Source: Candidatus Acididesulfobacter guangdongensis (lineage in GTDB: Bacteria; SZUA-79; Acidulodesulfobacterales; Acidulodesulfobacteraceae). Taken from it: 64,000 nt of DNA. The notes below the pieces were generated by a model, which was not told the origin of the DNA, made no database searches, and saw nothing but the letters and a program-made list of their open reading frames with translations. Where the stretch lies: the NCBI GenBank assembly GCA_004195045.1, contig SGBC01000001.1:842178-906177 (forward strand). Direction: 5' to 3'. The translations under genes and the position numbers were made by a program. Positions 27,612 through 36,754 of this stretch are shown piece after piece; the first letter of the stretch is position 1, and every line of letters starts with the position of its first letter.

Positions 27612-30600
27612 ATGCCAAAACGAACAGATATAAAAAAAATTATGATTATAGGCTCAGGACCAATAATCATAGGACAGGCAGCAGAGTTTGACTATTCAGG
27701 AACACAGGGAGCAAAGGCGCTTGCTGAAGAAGGATACGAAGCGATATTGGTAAATTCTAATCCTGCCACCATCATGACGGATCCCGAGTACGCTTATAAA
27801 ACTTACATAGAACCGCTTACCGCAGATTTTTTGGAAAAAATTATTGAAAAGGAAAGACCCGATAGTATTATTCCAACTCTCGGAGGGCAAACCGCCCTTA
27901 ATTTGACTATTGAATTATATGAGAGAAAAATTATAGAAAAATTTGGTATAAAGATACTTGGAGCAAGCATAGATGCTATAAAAAAAGCCGAAGACAGAGA
28001 ATATTTTAAAAAAAGCATGGAAAAGATTGGAGTTCCTGTATTACATGGCGGTTTTGCGCATGATATAGAAGAAGCATCCGCAGTGCTAAAACAGATAGGA
28101 TTTCCGGTAATAATACGTCCTTCTTTCACCCTTGGAGGAACAGGCGGCGGCATTGCCTATAATATTGAAGAATTTAAAGAATATGCTCAGAGAGGTATCA
28201 ACGCAAGTCCTACAAATGAGATTCTGATAGAAAAATCTATTATAGGTTTTAAAGAAGTTGAACTTGAGGTGATGACCGATAAAAATAAGAATACGATTAT
28301 AATCTGTTCTATTGAAAATTTTGATCCTATGGGCATTCATACCGGAGATTCGATTACAATCGCCCCTGTTCAAACATTAAATAATAAAGACTTGCAAAAA
28401 ATAAGAGACTGGACAATAAAAATAATGAGCGAAATTGGCGTAGAAACCGGAGGAGCCAATGTGCAATTCGCGTTGGACCCTAATTCTGACGACGCTTATG
28501 TGATAGAAATGAATCCGAGAGTTTCAAGAAGTTCAAGTTTAGCTTCCAAGGCAACAGGTTTTGCAATTGCTAAAATAGCAGCAAAATTGGCTGTAGGATA
28601 TACCCTTGACGAACTGCCTAACGATATAACAAAAAAAACCATGGCATGTTTTGAACCTGCCATAGATTATGTCGTTACTAAAATTCCGCGTTTTACTTTT
28701 GAAAAATTCCCGCAGACGGATTCTTCTTTAACAACCCATATGAAATCAGTCGGTGAAGTCATGGCTATAGGCAGAACTTTTTGCGAATCGCTTCAAAAGG
28801 CGGCAAGGTCATTGGAGAACGGATATTATGGGATTGAATCATTATATGGTCTTGATCTGCTGTATGATTGCCAAAATAAGTCTGAATTAATTTTTCACTC
28901 AATAAATGACGCAGAAAATATAGACGTTCGAGGTCAGACTGTTTTAAAGGCGTCAGAATCGGCAGATAAATGCTTAGATATAAAAAACATAATAATAGGG
29001 CTTTTCGGCGTAAAAGAAGAAATAAAAACTTTAATTAAAAATGCAGATTACAGAAGACTTTTATTGATAACTGATTCTTTAAGGGCTGGTTTTACTGTTG
29101 ATGAGGTTTATGAATTTTCAAAAATCAACAGATGGTTTCTCGAACAAATACAACAGATTGTAGATTTTGAAAAAAAATTGTTTCTGTGCAATGTTTTTAA
29201 TACGGCAAAATCACCAAAGACAGATGAATTTCATAGCGGATCAGATAAAGAACGGCAAGATGCGGAATCAATTTTAAGAGAGGCAAAACAATTGGGGTTT
29301 TCTAATATGATTATTGCTAAATTAACCGCTGTCGATGAAAACGGTAACCATATTAAACCTGACGAATATCTGAAAAAAAACAGTAATGCATTTAAAATTA
29401 TTAAAACACAGGAAAAATATTTAGAAAAGTTATTAGATGAATTTAAAATATGTCCGGTTTATAAAAAAGTAGATACTTGCGGAGCAGAATTTGAAGCCGC
29501 TACCCCTTACATGTATTCTTCTTATGATAAATCTAATGAAATTACCGCGCTTGAAGGCAAAAAAGCCATTATTCTCGGAAGCGGACCCAACAGGATAGGA
29601 CAAGGAATAGAATTTGACTATTGCTGCGTACACAGTGCTTTTGCGCTAAAAGAGATAGGATATAAAGCGATAATGGTTAATTGTAATCCTGAAACGGTGT
29701 CCACCGACTACGATACGTCTTCCAGATTGTATTTTGAACCGCTCACGGCGGAAGACGTACTTAATATCGCTAAATTAGAAGAAAATCCTCCAATTATACT
29801 GCAATTTGGCGGACAGACTCCGCTTAAACTTGCCGGAGAATTTGAAAGCAGAAGATTTAATATTCTTGGAACGCCTTATAAGTATATAGATATAGCTGAA
29901 GATAGGGAAAAGTTTAAAGATATCATTCAAAAAATGGGACTTTTCCAGGCAGAAAGCGCAATGGCTTTTAATGAGGAAGAAGTCTATACAAACTCTATTT
30001 CAATTGGGTTTCCGGTTCTCCTAAGACCTTCTTATGTTTTAGGAGGAAGGGCAATGGAAATTATTTATAACGAAAGTTCATTAGATAAATATATTAAAAA
30101 AATATTTGCTCAAGATATTTCTTTTCCAATATTAATAGATAAGTTTTTAGAAGATGCTATTGAGATGGATGTTGACGCATTATGCGACGGGGAAGATATT
30201 TATATAGCCGGAATAATGGAACACATTGAAGAGGCAGGAGTTCATTCCGGAGATAGCGCATGCTCTATGCCTGCATTTTCTTTAAACAATGGCATAATAG
30301 AACAGATAAAAGAAATAACAAAAAAGATATGTTTAGAGTTTCATATAATAGGATTAGTAAATATACAATTTGCTATAAAATGCGATAAGATATACATCAT
30401 AGAAGTTAACCCGAGAGCTTCGCGCACAGTTCCGTTTGTCAGCAAAGCTACAGGAATACCTGTTGCAAAATATGCTACGCTTGTAATGTTCGGCAAAAAA
30501 TTAAAAGATATAGGATTAATAGGATGCTTTAATATTGATTATTATTGTGTAAAAGAAGCAGTATTTCCTTTTACAAAGTTTTCAAACGTAGACCCGATGC

Positions 30601-31106
30601 TTGGACCTGAAATGCGTTCTACGGGAGAAGTTATGGGGATAGATAAAAGTTTTGGTATAGCATATGCAAAATCGCAGATAGCTTCCGGACAGAATATCCC
30701 GAAAAACGGCAATATTTTAATAAGCGTAAAAGATGAAGATAAGAAATATTTAGAAGAACTTTGCACGCAATTAATAGGAATGGGTTTCAGTATTGTAGCA
30801 ACCAAAGGCACTTCGGAATATTTGGATAAATTAAATATTAAAAATTTTAAAATAAATAAAGTTAAGGAAGGAAGACCTCATATCATAGATGCGCTAAAAA
30901 ATAAAGAAATTAATATGATTTTTAATACACCGAGAGGTATGAAATCACTTGAAGATTCTTATGCTATAAGAAGAAGCGCAATTGAGTTTGCCATACCTTA
31001 TTATACAACGATGAGGGGCGCATTTGCCGCTTCTTCGGCTATAAAATCGCTTAAAGAAGAAAAACTGTCTGTTAAACCTATTCAGGATTATTATAAAAGC
31101 ATATAA
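27612..31106 (+). CDS. carB: Carbamoyl phosphate synthase large subunit
   Basis: Makes carbamoyl phosphate from bicarbonate, ATP and ammonia. Two homologous ATP-grasp halves are evident. The first starts [20 protein letters not shown] and contains [15 protein letters not shown]; the second starts [19 protein letters not shown] and contains [17 protein letters not shown]-terminal MGS-like allosteric domain ends the protein. At 1164 aa it is about 90 residues longer than usual, mostly in the helical linker between the halves (about residues 525-590), in line with the insertions in other genes here. Confidence 0.97.
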   Translation: MPKRTDIKKIMIIGSGPIIIGQAAEFDYSGTQGAKALAEEGYEAILVNSNPATIMTDPEYAYKTYIEPLTADFLEKIIEKERPDSIIPTLGGQTALNLTIELYERKIIEKFGIKILGASIDAIKKAEDREYFKKSMEKIGVPVLHGGFAHDIEEASAVLKQIGFPVIIRPSFTLGGTGGGIAYNIEEFKEYAQRGINASPTNEILIEKSIIGFKEVELEVMTDKNKNTIIICSIENFDPMGIHTGDSITIAPVQTLNNKDLQKIRDWTIKIMSEIGVETGGANVQFALDPNSDDAYVIEMNPRVSRSSSLASKATGFAIAKIAAKLAVGYTLDELPNDITKKTMACFEPAIDYVVTKIPRFTFEKFPQTDSSLTTHMKSVGEVMAIGRTFCESLQKAARSLENGYYGIESLYGLDLLYDCQNKSELIFHSINDAENIDVRGQTVLKASESADKCLDIKNIIIGLFGVKEEIKTLIKNADYRRLLLITDSLRAGFTVDEVYEFSKINRWFLEQIQQIVDFEKKLFLCNVFNTAKSPKTDEFHSGSDKERQDAESILREAKQLGFSNMIIAKLTAVDENGNHIKPDEYLKKNSNAFKIIKTQEKYLEKLLDEFKICPVYKKVDTCGAEFEAATPYMYSSYDKSNEITALEGKKAIILGSGPNRIGQGIEFDYCCVHSAFALKEIGYKAIMVNCNPETVSTDYDTSSRLYFEPLTAEDVLNIAKLEENPPIILQFGGQTPLKLAGEFESRRFNILGTPYKYIDIAEDREKFKDIIQKMGLFQAESAMAFNEEEVYTNSISIGFPVLLRPSYVLGGRAMEIIYNESSLDKYIKKIFAQDISFPILIDKFLEDAIEMDVDALCDGEDIYIAGIMEHIEEAGVHSGDSACSMPAFSLNNGIIEQIKEITKKICLEFHIIGLVNIQFAIKCDKIYIIEVNPRASRTVPFVSKATGIPVAKYATLVMFGKKLKDIGLIGCFNIDYYCVKEAVFPFTKFSNVDPMLGPEMRSTGEVMGIDKSFGIAYAKSQIASGQNIPKNGNILISVKDEDKKYLEELCTQLIGMGFSIVATKGTSEYLDKLNIKNFKINKVKEGRPHIIDALKNKEINMIFNTPRGMKSLEDSYAIRRSAIEFAIPYYTTMRGAFAASSAIKSLKEEKLSVKPIQDYYKSI

Positions 31107-31232
31107 AAAAATTTAACAGATATATAGCAAAACAGAGAAGCGAATATAACCAGAAAAACAATGAAAATTTATTATTAATTATTTTTATATGTTTTAAATG
31201 ACTGCAAGGTTACTCATGGAGGTGAACTTTAA

Positions 31233-31718
31233 TTGAGCATTAACAACGATTCTTGTCCTATTACTAAAGAAGGTTACGACAAAATGGTCAAAGACCTTAA
31301 GAGACTTAAGTCTGTTGAAAGACCTGCAAATATATTGGCGATTGAGGAAGCCCGTGCACACGGGGATTTGTCTGAAAATGCGGAGTATAGCGCTGCTAAA
31401 GAAAAACAAAGTTTTCTGGAAGGTAAAATTATAGAGCTTGAGGACAAAATAGCAAGGGCTCAAATAATAGATATATCAAAAATATGCGAAGAAAAAATTG
31501 TTTTTGGCGCAAAAATAAAACTTATGGATCTAGACATAGGCACGGAAGTTTCGTATCAGATAGTAGGCGATACAGAATCAGACATAAGCAAAGGTAAAAT
31601 TTCGATATCTTCACCTATCGCAAAAGCGTTAATAGGAAAACATGTTGGGGATGAAGTAACTATAAACGTTCCTAAAGGCAAACGGGAGTTTGAAGTTCTT
31701 GACATTGTTTACAGTTAA
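31233..31718 (+). CDS. greA: Transcription elongation factor GreA
   Basis: Rescues backtracked RNA polymerase by stimulating transcript cleavage. The N-terminal coiled-coil domain shows ARAHGDLSENAEYSAAKEKQ with the catalytic acidic tip, and the C-terminal FKBP-like domain contains YQIVGDTESDISKGKIS and SPIAKALIGKHVGDEV. Length 161 aa is standard. GGAGGTGA at 31218-31225, 7 nt upstream, supports TTG 31233 as the start. Confidence 0.96.
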   Translation: MSINNDSCPITKEGYDKMVKDLKRLKSVERPANILAIEEARAHGDLSENAEYSAAKEKQSFLEGKIIELEDKIARAQIIDISKICEEKIVFGAKIKLMDLDIGTEVSYQIVGDTESDISKGKISISSPIAKALIGKHVGDEVTINVPKGKREFEVLDIVYS

Positions 31719-31826
31719 TGATATACTGATATATGATGTGTTTAGGATGAAAAAAATTAGTGCTTCATTATTTTAGTGAATAGCTATATTTAAATAATTA
31801 TAAATTATAATAAAACGGGAGGATTA

Positions 31827-32057
31827 ATGGCTATAGATAAAATAGCGGTAGAAAAAGTATTAGATGAAATTAGACCGTCTCTTCAGTTTGACGGTGGAGA
31901 TGTAGAGTTGGTTAATATATTAGACGACGGTACGGTTAATGTCAGGCTTCAAGGCGCGTGCGCAGGATGCATGGGTTCAATGATGACTCTGAAAGGCGGC
32001 ATAGAAAGAGTGTTGAAAGAAAGAATACCGGAAGTTAAAGAAGTTAATGCAGTTTAG
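31827..32057 (+). CDS. NifU C-terminal-domain Fe-S scaffold protein
   Basis: A 76-aa protein consisting only of the NifU-like C-terminal domain: VLDEIRPSLQFDGGDVELV, then the cluster-binding CAGCMGS (CxxC). Such proteins carry or transfer Fe-S clusters. It may serve the Fe-S and radical SAM enzymes encoded nearby, but that is inference. ATG 31827 is preceded by a clear CGGGAGGA ribosome-binding site. It ends at TAG, upstream of a bidirectional terminator. Confidence 0.92.
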   Translation: MAIDKIAVEKVLDEIRPSLQFDGGDVELVNILDDGTVNVRLQGACAGCMGSMMTLKGGIERVLKERIPEVKEVNAV

Positions 32058-32124
32058 TTTAGTAATAAGCAATAAAATAAATATAAAACAGATATAACAT
32101 AAAAGACTTGTATATAATAATTTT

Positions 32125-32183
32125 AAAACGGTAAAGCGATGTTCCGGTTTTTGTTAGCCTATTGTGCGTTGCTTTACCGTTTT
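32125..32183. terminator. Bidirectional intrinsic terminator between nifU-like gene and alr
   Basis: AAAACGGTAAAGC (32125-32137) is the exact complement of GCTTTACCGTTTT (32171-32183), giving a 13-bp stem with A and T runs at the outer ends that would work on both strands. The loop is 33 nt. It lies between two convergently transcribed genes. Confidence 0.75.
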
Positions 32184-32235
32184 TAATCTTTGCTTTGCTA
32201 TTTTTAATGTTTATTTTTTGCTGATATATTGTATT

Positions 32236-33441
32236 TTATTGTATGTTTATATATATCCGCCTATTGGATTTTCCTACATTCAGACATATTTCGTAAGGGA
32301 TTGTGCCCGCATAATCGGCGATTTCTTCAACGGTTATTTTTTTACTTTTGCTTTCGCCAAGGATAATTACTTCGCTTTTTAATGATGCGTTTTTAATTTC
32401 CGTCATATCGACTATTGTCATATTCATAGTAATGACGCCTATTATATCGGCATATTGGTTATCTATTATGACTCGTCCTTTATTAGACAGCATTCTTGGT
32501 ATGCCGTTGTCGTAACCGGCGTTAACAACGCCTATGGTCATATCGCGGGGAGCCTGAAATGTTTTGCCGTAAGAAACAAAACAGCCCTTTTTTATTTGTT
32601 TAATTTGAATAATACCGGTTTTTAGCGTCATTAATGGTTTTAGATCTAAAGTTGCTGCATCGTCGTATCTTTGTTTATTTTGTTTATTATTGGAAAGCTC
32701 GGCTGCATTACTACATTTAAGCCGCTGATTTATTGGGTTTATTCCGTATAAAGATATTCCTGGTCTGACAGAATTTGAAAAATCGTCTTTTATTTCGGCG
32801 CTGAGTATAGAAGAGCTTGCGCTTATATGACTGTATAGCGGCGTTAACTTTCTGCTATATATTGTTTTTAAAATGTTTTTATAATTATTCAGTTGAGATT
32901 TTGTATAATCGATATCTGACTCAGCAGAAGAAAAATGGCTGAAAATACCTTCAAATTCTAAAAAATTGTCATTTTTTCTAATTTCTTCAATATAATCTAA
33001 CGCTTTATATAACTCGTCATCCTTGAATCCAAGCCTGTTCATTCCAGAATCGTATTTCAGATGCACGAGAACTTTCTTACGAGCAGTTTTTGCAGATGCA
33101 TAAACTGACTTGAGATAATTTAAATCATATACGCAAACAGAAATATCCATTGCGGCAGCAACCGGAATATTTTTTTCATCGACGCCTGAGAGCAATAAGA
33201 CTTTCGGATTGTTTAATTTGCTTTTTAGCAGGACAGCATCCTCTAATTTAATCACTCCAAAAAAATTAATTCCTTCTTTTTCCAGGATCAGCGCAACTTC
33301 CAGCAAACCGTGTCCGTAAGCGTCAGATTTTATTATTGCTATAATTGTTTTATTTTTATTGAATTCTAATAATTTTAATTGTTGAATATTATTAGATAAA
33401 TTTTTTAAATTTATTTCCAGAATTGCTTCTTTTATGTCCAT
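32236..33441 (-). CDS. alr: Alanine racemase
   Basis: PLP enzyme producing D-alanine for peptidoglycan. The PLP-binding lysine lies in AIIKSDAYGHG (Lys38), SHFSSAESD and VRPGISLYGINP are conserved barrel motifs, and NAGYDNGIPR supplies the second catalytic tyrosine region. Length of 401 aa is a little over the norm, with a short insertion after GINPINQRL. It is divergent from tldD, and the two share a 219-bp intergenic region. Confidence 0.95.
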   Translation of the reverse strand: MDIKEAILEINLKNLSNNIQQLKLLEFNKNKTIIAIIKSDAYGHGLLEVALILEKEGINFFGVIKLEDAVLLKSKLNNPKVLLLSGVDEKNIPVAAAMDISVCVYDLNYLKSVYASAKTARKKVLVHLKYDSGMNRLGFKDDELYKALDYIEEIRKNDNFLEFEGIFSHFSSAESDIDYTKSQLNNYKNILKTIYSRKLTPLYSHISASSSILSAEIKDDFSNSVRPGISLYGINPINQRLKCSNAAELSNNKQNKQRYDDAATLDLKPLMTLKTGIIQIKQIKKGCFVSYGKTFQAPRDMTIGVVNAGYDNGIPRMLSNKGRVIIDNQYADIIGVITMNMTIVDMTEIKNASLKSEVIILGESKSKKITVEEIADYAGTIPYEICLNVGKSNRRIYINIQ

Positions 33442-33542
33442 CTCATTTTAACGTTAAAAAATAATATTAATTGATGTATTGAAGAATATGAAGAGTATTT
33501 TAAATATTTTATGTTTTGCCTATTTATAAACGTTATGTTTTA

Positions 33543-33551
33543 TGCTATACT
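33543..33551 (+). promoter_or_regulatory. Possible extended -10 promoter of tldD
   Basis: TGCTATACT at 33543-33551 matches the extended -10 form TGN-TATAMT and points towards tldD. It is flanked by a small inverted repeat, TTATGTT (33533-33539) and AACATAA (33553-33559), which could be an operator. No good -35 box is seen. The assignment is tentative. Confidence 0.35.
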
Positions 33552-33660
33552 TAACATAATTTATTATATTATTTATATCATTGTAATTATAGAATATAAT
33601 TACAAATAATGATAGACTTAGTTTTTGTATTTTATCATAACAAAAAAATCAGGAGTTAAA

Positions 33661-35061
33661 ATGCAGGTTAACGATATAGATTTCAATAAAATTTTTAAAA
33701 TTATAGGAACGTCGGAAGATGATTTTATCGATATATTCTTTGAATCCAATATATCAAATTTTCTTTCAAATGAGAATAAAAAATTGGAAAAAGCCATATC
33801 TGGAGTTTCCGGAGGTGCAGGGTTAAGACTTATTTCAGAAAAAAAATCATATTATGCATTTACGAATAACATTGATGAGAAAAATTTATTAGAAATAGGC
33901 AAAAATTTAAATAAAATAGCAAAAACTAATAGAACAAATAATAATTTCAATAAGTTAAATTTGAATTTTAAAGAATCTAAAGCAAAAATAGATATCCCTG
34001 TTTTAAAAGAAGTATTAAATGTTTCCATGAATGAAAAAATAAAAAAAATAGACGATGCAGTAAAATTTTCATGGGGATATGATAAAAGAATTTTGCAGGC
34101 TAATGTTTTATACAGAGATTATAAACAGGATGTTATCATAGTAAATTCCGAAGGAAATATTGCTAAAGACAGCAGAGAAATTATTACTTTTTTTGTAAGT
34201 GTCGTAGCGTCTAACGGCAAAAAAACAGAAATGGGTTATGAACCTGTTTCGGCATTTATGGGATTTGAATTTTTCGATACGGTAGACCCTGCTGAAATTG
34301 CAAGAAAAGCATGCAGCAGAGCAATAACGTTACTTGATGCGCCTTTTGCCCCTTCCGGAACGATGCCTGTCGTTCTGTCAAGTGAGGCAGGCGGAACTAT
34401 GATACATGAAGCAATAGGACATGGTTTGGAAGCCGATATAGCAGGCAGCGGTTTAAGCGTATATTCTGATAAGATCGGTAAAGAAGTTGCTTCAAAATTA
34501 GTTACCGTCATTGACGATTCTTCATTAATAGGGAAAAGGGGCTCATACAGATTCGACGATGAAGGTACCGTGTCAAATAAAAATATATTGGTCGAAAACG
34601 GTGTATTAAAAAAGTATATGTCTGACCGCTTGTCTAATATTAAGTATGGATATGAATTGACCGGCAACGGCAGAAGAGAGTCTTATGAACATCAGCCTAT
34701 AGTCAGAATGTCAAATACAATGATAGCGAAGGGTAAAAGTATGCCTGAAGATATAATTAAAACTGTAGATAAAGGACTATTTGTCAAAAAAATGGGAGGC
34801 GGTCAGGTAAATACCGTTACGGGTGATTTTGTATTTGAAGTCATGGAAGGATATATTTTAAAAAACGGCGCAGTCTGCGAAGCTGTGAGCGGCGCAACTT
34901 TGATGGGTAATGGACCTGAAATATTAAATAATATAGATATGATCGGAAACGATATGGGTTACAGCGTGGGCACCTGCGGCAAAGACGGGCAGGGAGCGCC
35001 GGTGTCTGATGGACAGCCTACATTAAGAATACCTTCTATAGTTGTCGGCGGCAAAAATTGA
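33661..35061 (+). CDS. tldD: TldD-family metalloprotease
   Basis: The 466-aa protein has the TldD catalytic motif MIHEAIGHGLEADIA, with the zinc-binding His residues, and the GGQVNTVTGDFVFEV and ATLMGNGPEIL blocks of the C-terminal domain. TldD normally works with TldE (PmbA) as a peptidase on unfolded or RiPP-like substrates; no tldE is in this window. The frame is open from 33625, but AGGAG at 33651-33655 and homology favour ATG 33661. Confidence 0.93.
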   Translation: MQVNDIDFNKIFKIIGTSEDDFIDIFFESNISNFLSNENKKLEKAISGVSGGAGLRLISEKKSYYAFTNNIDEKNLLEIGKNLNKIAKTNRTNNNFNKLNLNFKESKAKIDIPVLKEVLNVSMNEKIKKIDDAVKFSWGYDKRILQANVLYRDYKQDVIIVNSEGNIAKDSREIITFFVSVVASNGKKTEMGYEPVSAFMGFEFFDTVDPAEIARKACSRAITLLDAPFAPSGTMPVVLSSEAGGTMIHEAIGHGLEADIAGSGLSVYSDKIGKEVASKLVTVIDDSSLIGKRGSYRFDDEGTVSNKNILVENGVLKKYMSDRLSNIKYGYELTGNGRRESYEHQPIVRMSNTMIAKGKSMPEDIIKTVDKGLFVKKMGGGQVNTVTGDFVFEVMEGYILKNGAVCEAVSGATLMGNGPEILNNIDMIGNDMGYSVGTCGKDGQGAPVSDGQPTLRIPSIVVGGKN

Positions 35062-35136
35062 TAATAGACAATATAATAGCTTAAAATTCATAAAATAAAT
35101 ATTATATTACAGTATAATAAAACAAAATTATTAACG

Positions 35137-36558
35137 ATGGAAAGAATAAAAGATTGGAAATCATATCAACATACTTTAAACAGAAGCAAAAGAAAAAATT
35201 CTAATATTTTAAGGCCGTTATATATTTTTATATTTATCATTGCATTTTTAGTTATTTCAATAGGCGGTGTAAAATTATTCTTTTTTTTAAAGAATTATTA
35301 CGCAAAATCAGTATTAAACAAACAGCAGACCTTTTTAGGCACGGGAATAAGACCTATCAAATTTGACGGCGCCGGCAATAATAAGAAAATAAAAACGTTA
35401 TCGGCATCTTCAAGCACAAATGGCGCAGCCGCACTCGGAAAAAAATATTTTAACAGTCATAATTTTTCTATTAAAGCGCTGCAAAGATATTTTGCATCAC
35501 ATTCTCCAAAATTTAATACCGTTAAAAACGGGCATTATGTGCAAAAGCTCGGAAAATATACAATAGTCTATACGCTCGACCCTGTTGTACAAAATGAGGC
35601 AAAAAAAGTATTAGCGGAATACAGCGTACCATTCGGAGCTGTTGCGGCAATCAATCCTGAAACAGGCGCAGTTCTCGGATTATACTCATATGCAAGCAAT
35701 AAATCTAAAAAAACCGAAATTTCCGGTTTAAAAGCTTACAGACCGGGTTCGCTCGCAAAAATTGTTACGGCATCGGCAGCAATTGAATCTAAAGGATTTT
35801 ATCCCGGCTTCAACGTGTGTTATAACGGAGGATTATATGGAACAAATAAAAATTACTGGATTCAGAATATAAATACGGGAAATAACAGAATATCTTTCAG
35901 ATTAGCTTTTGCAAAATCATGCGATATTGCTTTCGGTAAAATTGCCGGATACTATGTTGGGCAAAAATTATTGCAAAAATATTTTGATAAATATTATTTT
36001 AACCGCAAGATACCTTTTATTCTAAATTTACAAGACAGTACCTCAAAAGTACCTCCTGCTTCGGAATTTTATAATCTGGAATTGACGGGCGCAGGTTTTA
36101 AAAACACCAGGGTTACCCCTATTCTTGCTGCACTGATGTCGGCAGCCGTGATTAACGGCGGAAAATTGCTTGACCCGTACATTATTAAAGAGGTAATAAA
36201 CTCTAAAGGTCATATAGTATATAAACATAAAGGCGTCAGGGTTTTAGACAATCCTATTACTCCTTCAACCGCTGCTATTTTAAAAGAACTAATGATTAGT
36301 ACTGTAACAAAAGGGATAGGCAGGTTTGATTTTTACAATACTTATAATCAATATATGCTTCCTGGTATTATAACCGGAGGAAAGACGGGGACTATATCAG
36401 GAAATAATCCTACCGGCTTATACCAGTGGTTTACAGGTTTTGGAGAAACGAAGAACAGAAAAATAGCAGTTTCTGCTTTAGTTGTTGAAAAACCGGTATG
36501 GAGGATAGAAGGCGGCGGAGTCTCAGAAAAAATTATCTATTCATATTTTTTTAAATGA
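35137..36558 (+). CDS. Penicillin-binding transpeptidase-domain protein
   Basis: The 473-aa protein has a cytoplasmic basic start, one transmembrane segment (about 27-51), a Ser/Gly-rich spacer, and a transpeptidase domain (about 145-470). The three active-site motifs are SLAK (Ser205-Lys208), SCD (261-263, in the SxN position) and KTGT (416-419). There is no glycosyltransferase domain and no recognisable PBP dimerisation domain, so it resembles a stripped-down class B PBP. It probably crosslinks peptidoglycan or acts as a carboxypeptidase in the periplasm. Confidence 0.85.
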   Translation: MERIKDWKSYQHTLNRSKRKNSNILRPLYIFIFIIAFLVISIGGVKLFFFLKNYYAKSVLNKQQTFLGTGIRPIKFDGAGNNKKIKTLSASSSTNGAAALGKKYFNSHNFSIKALQRYFASHSPKFNTVKNGHYVQKLGKYTIVYTLDPVVQNEAKKVLAEYSVPFGAVAAINPETGAVLGLYSYASNKSKKTEISGLKAYRPGSLAKIVTASAAIESKGFYPGFNVCYNGGLYGTNKNYWIQNINTGNNRISFRLAFAKSCDIAFGKIAGYYVGQKLLQKYFDKYYFNRKIPFILNLQDSTSKVPPASEFYNLELTGAGFKNTRVTPILAALMSAAVINGGKLLDPYIIKEVINSKGHIVYKHKGVRVLDNPITPSTAAILKELMISTVTKGIGRFDFYNTYNQYMLPGIITGGKTGTISGNNPTGLYQWFTGFGETKNRKIAVSALVVEKPVWRIEGGGVSEKIIYSYFFK

Positions 36559-36636
36559 TGGGAAGATTGAAATATAGCAGTTGCAGGCTAAATAATGAGA
36601 AAAACCGCAATACAGCATTCGTCGTATGCTGATAGC

Positions 36637-36747
36637 TTTGCATATAGAGAAATAATAAATATTTATGGGTATTTAAATTTTGTCCATTCAATTTTGTTCA
36701 CCTGTATAGTTTTTGCATATAGAGAAATAATAAATATTTATGGGTAT
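36637..36747 (+). repeat. Two 36-bp direct repeats before the radical SAM gene
   Basis: An identical 36-bp sequence, beginning TTTGCATATAGAGAAATAAT and ending ATGGGTAT, occurs at 36637-36672 and 36712-36747, a spacing of 75 bp. The second copy ends 8 bp before the start codon of the radical SAM gene. Possible origins are a local duplication of a leader or promoter. No coding frame runs through it. Confidence 0.85.
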
Positions 36748-36754
36748 ATAAAAT

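Noticed and set aside
32164..32382. Plus-strand frame over the terminator and the 3' end of alr
   Set aside because: It overlaps the bidirectional terminator and conserved alanine racemase codons; its hydrophobic look is a complement artefact.
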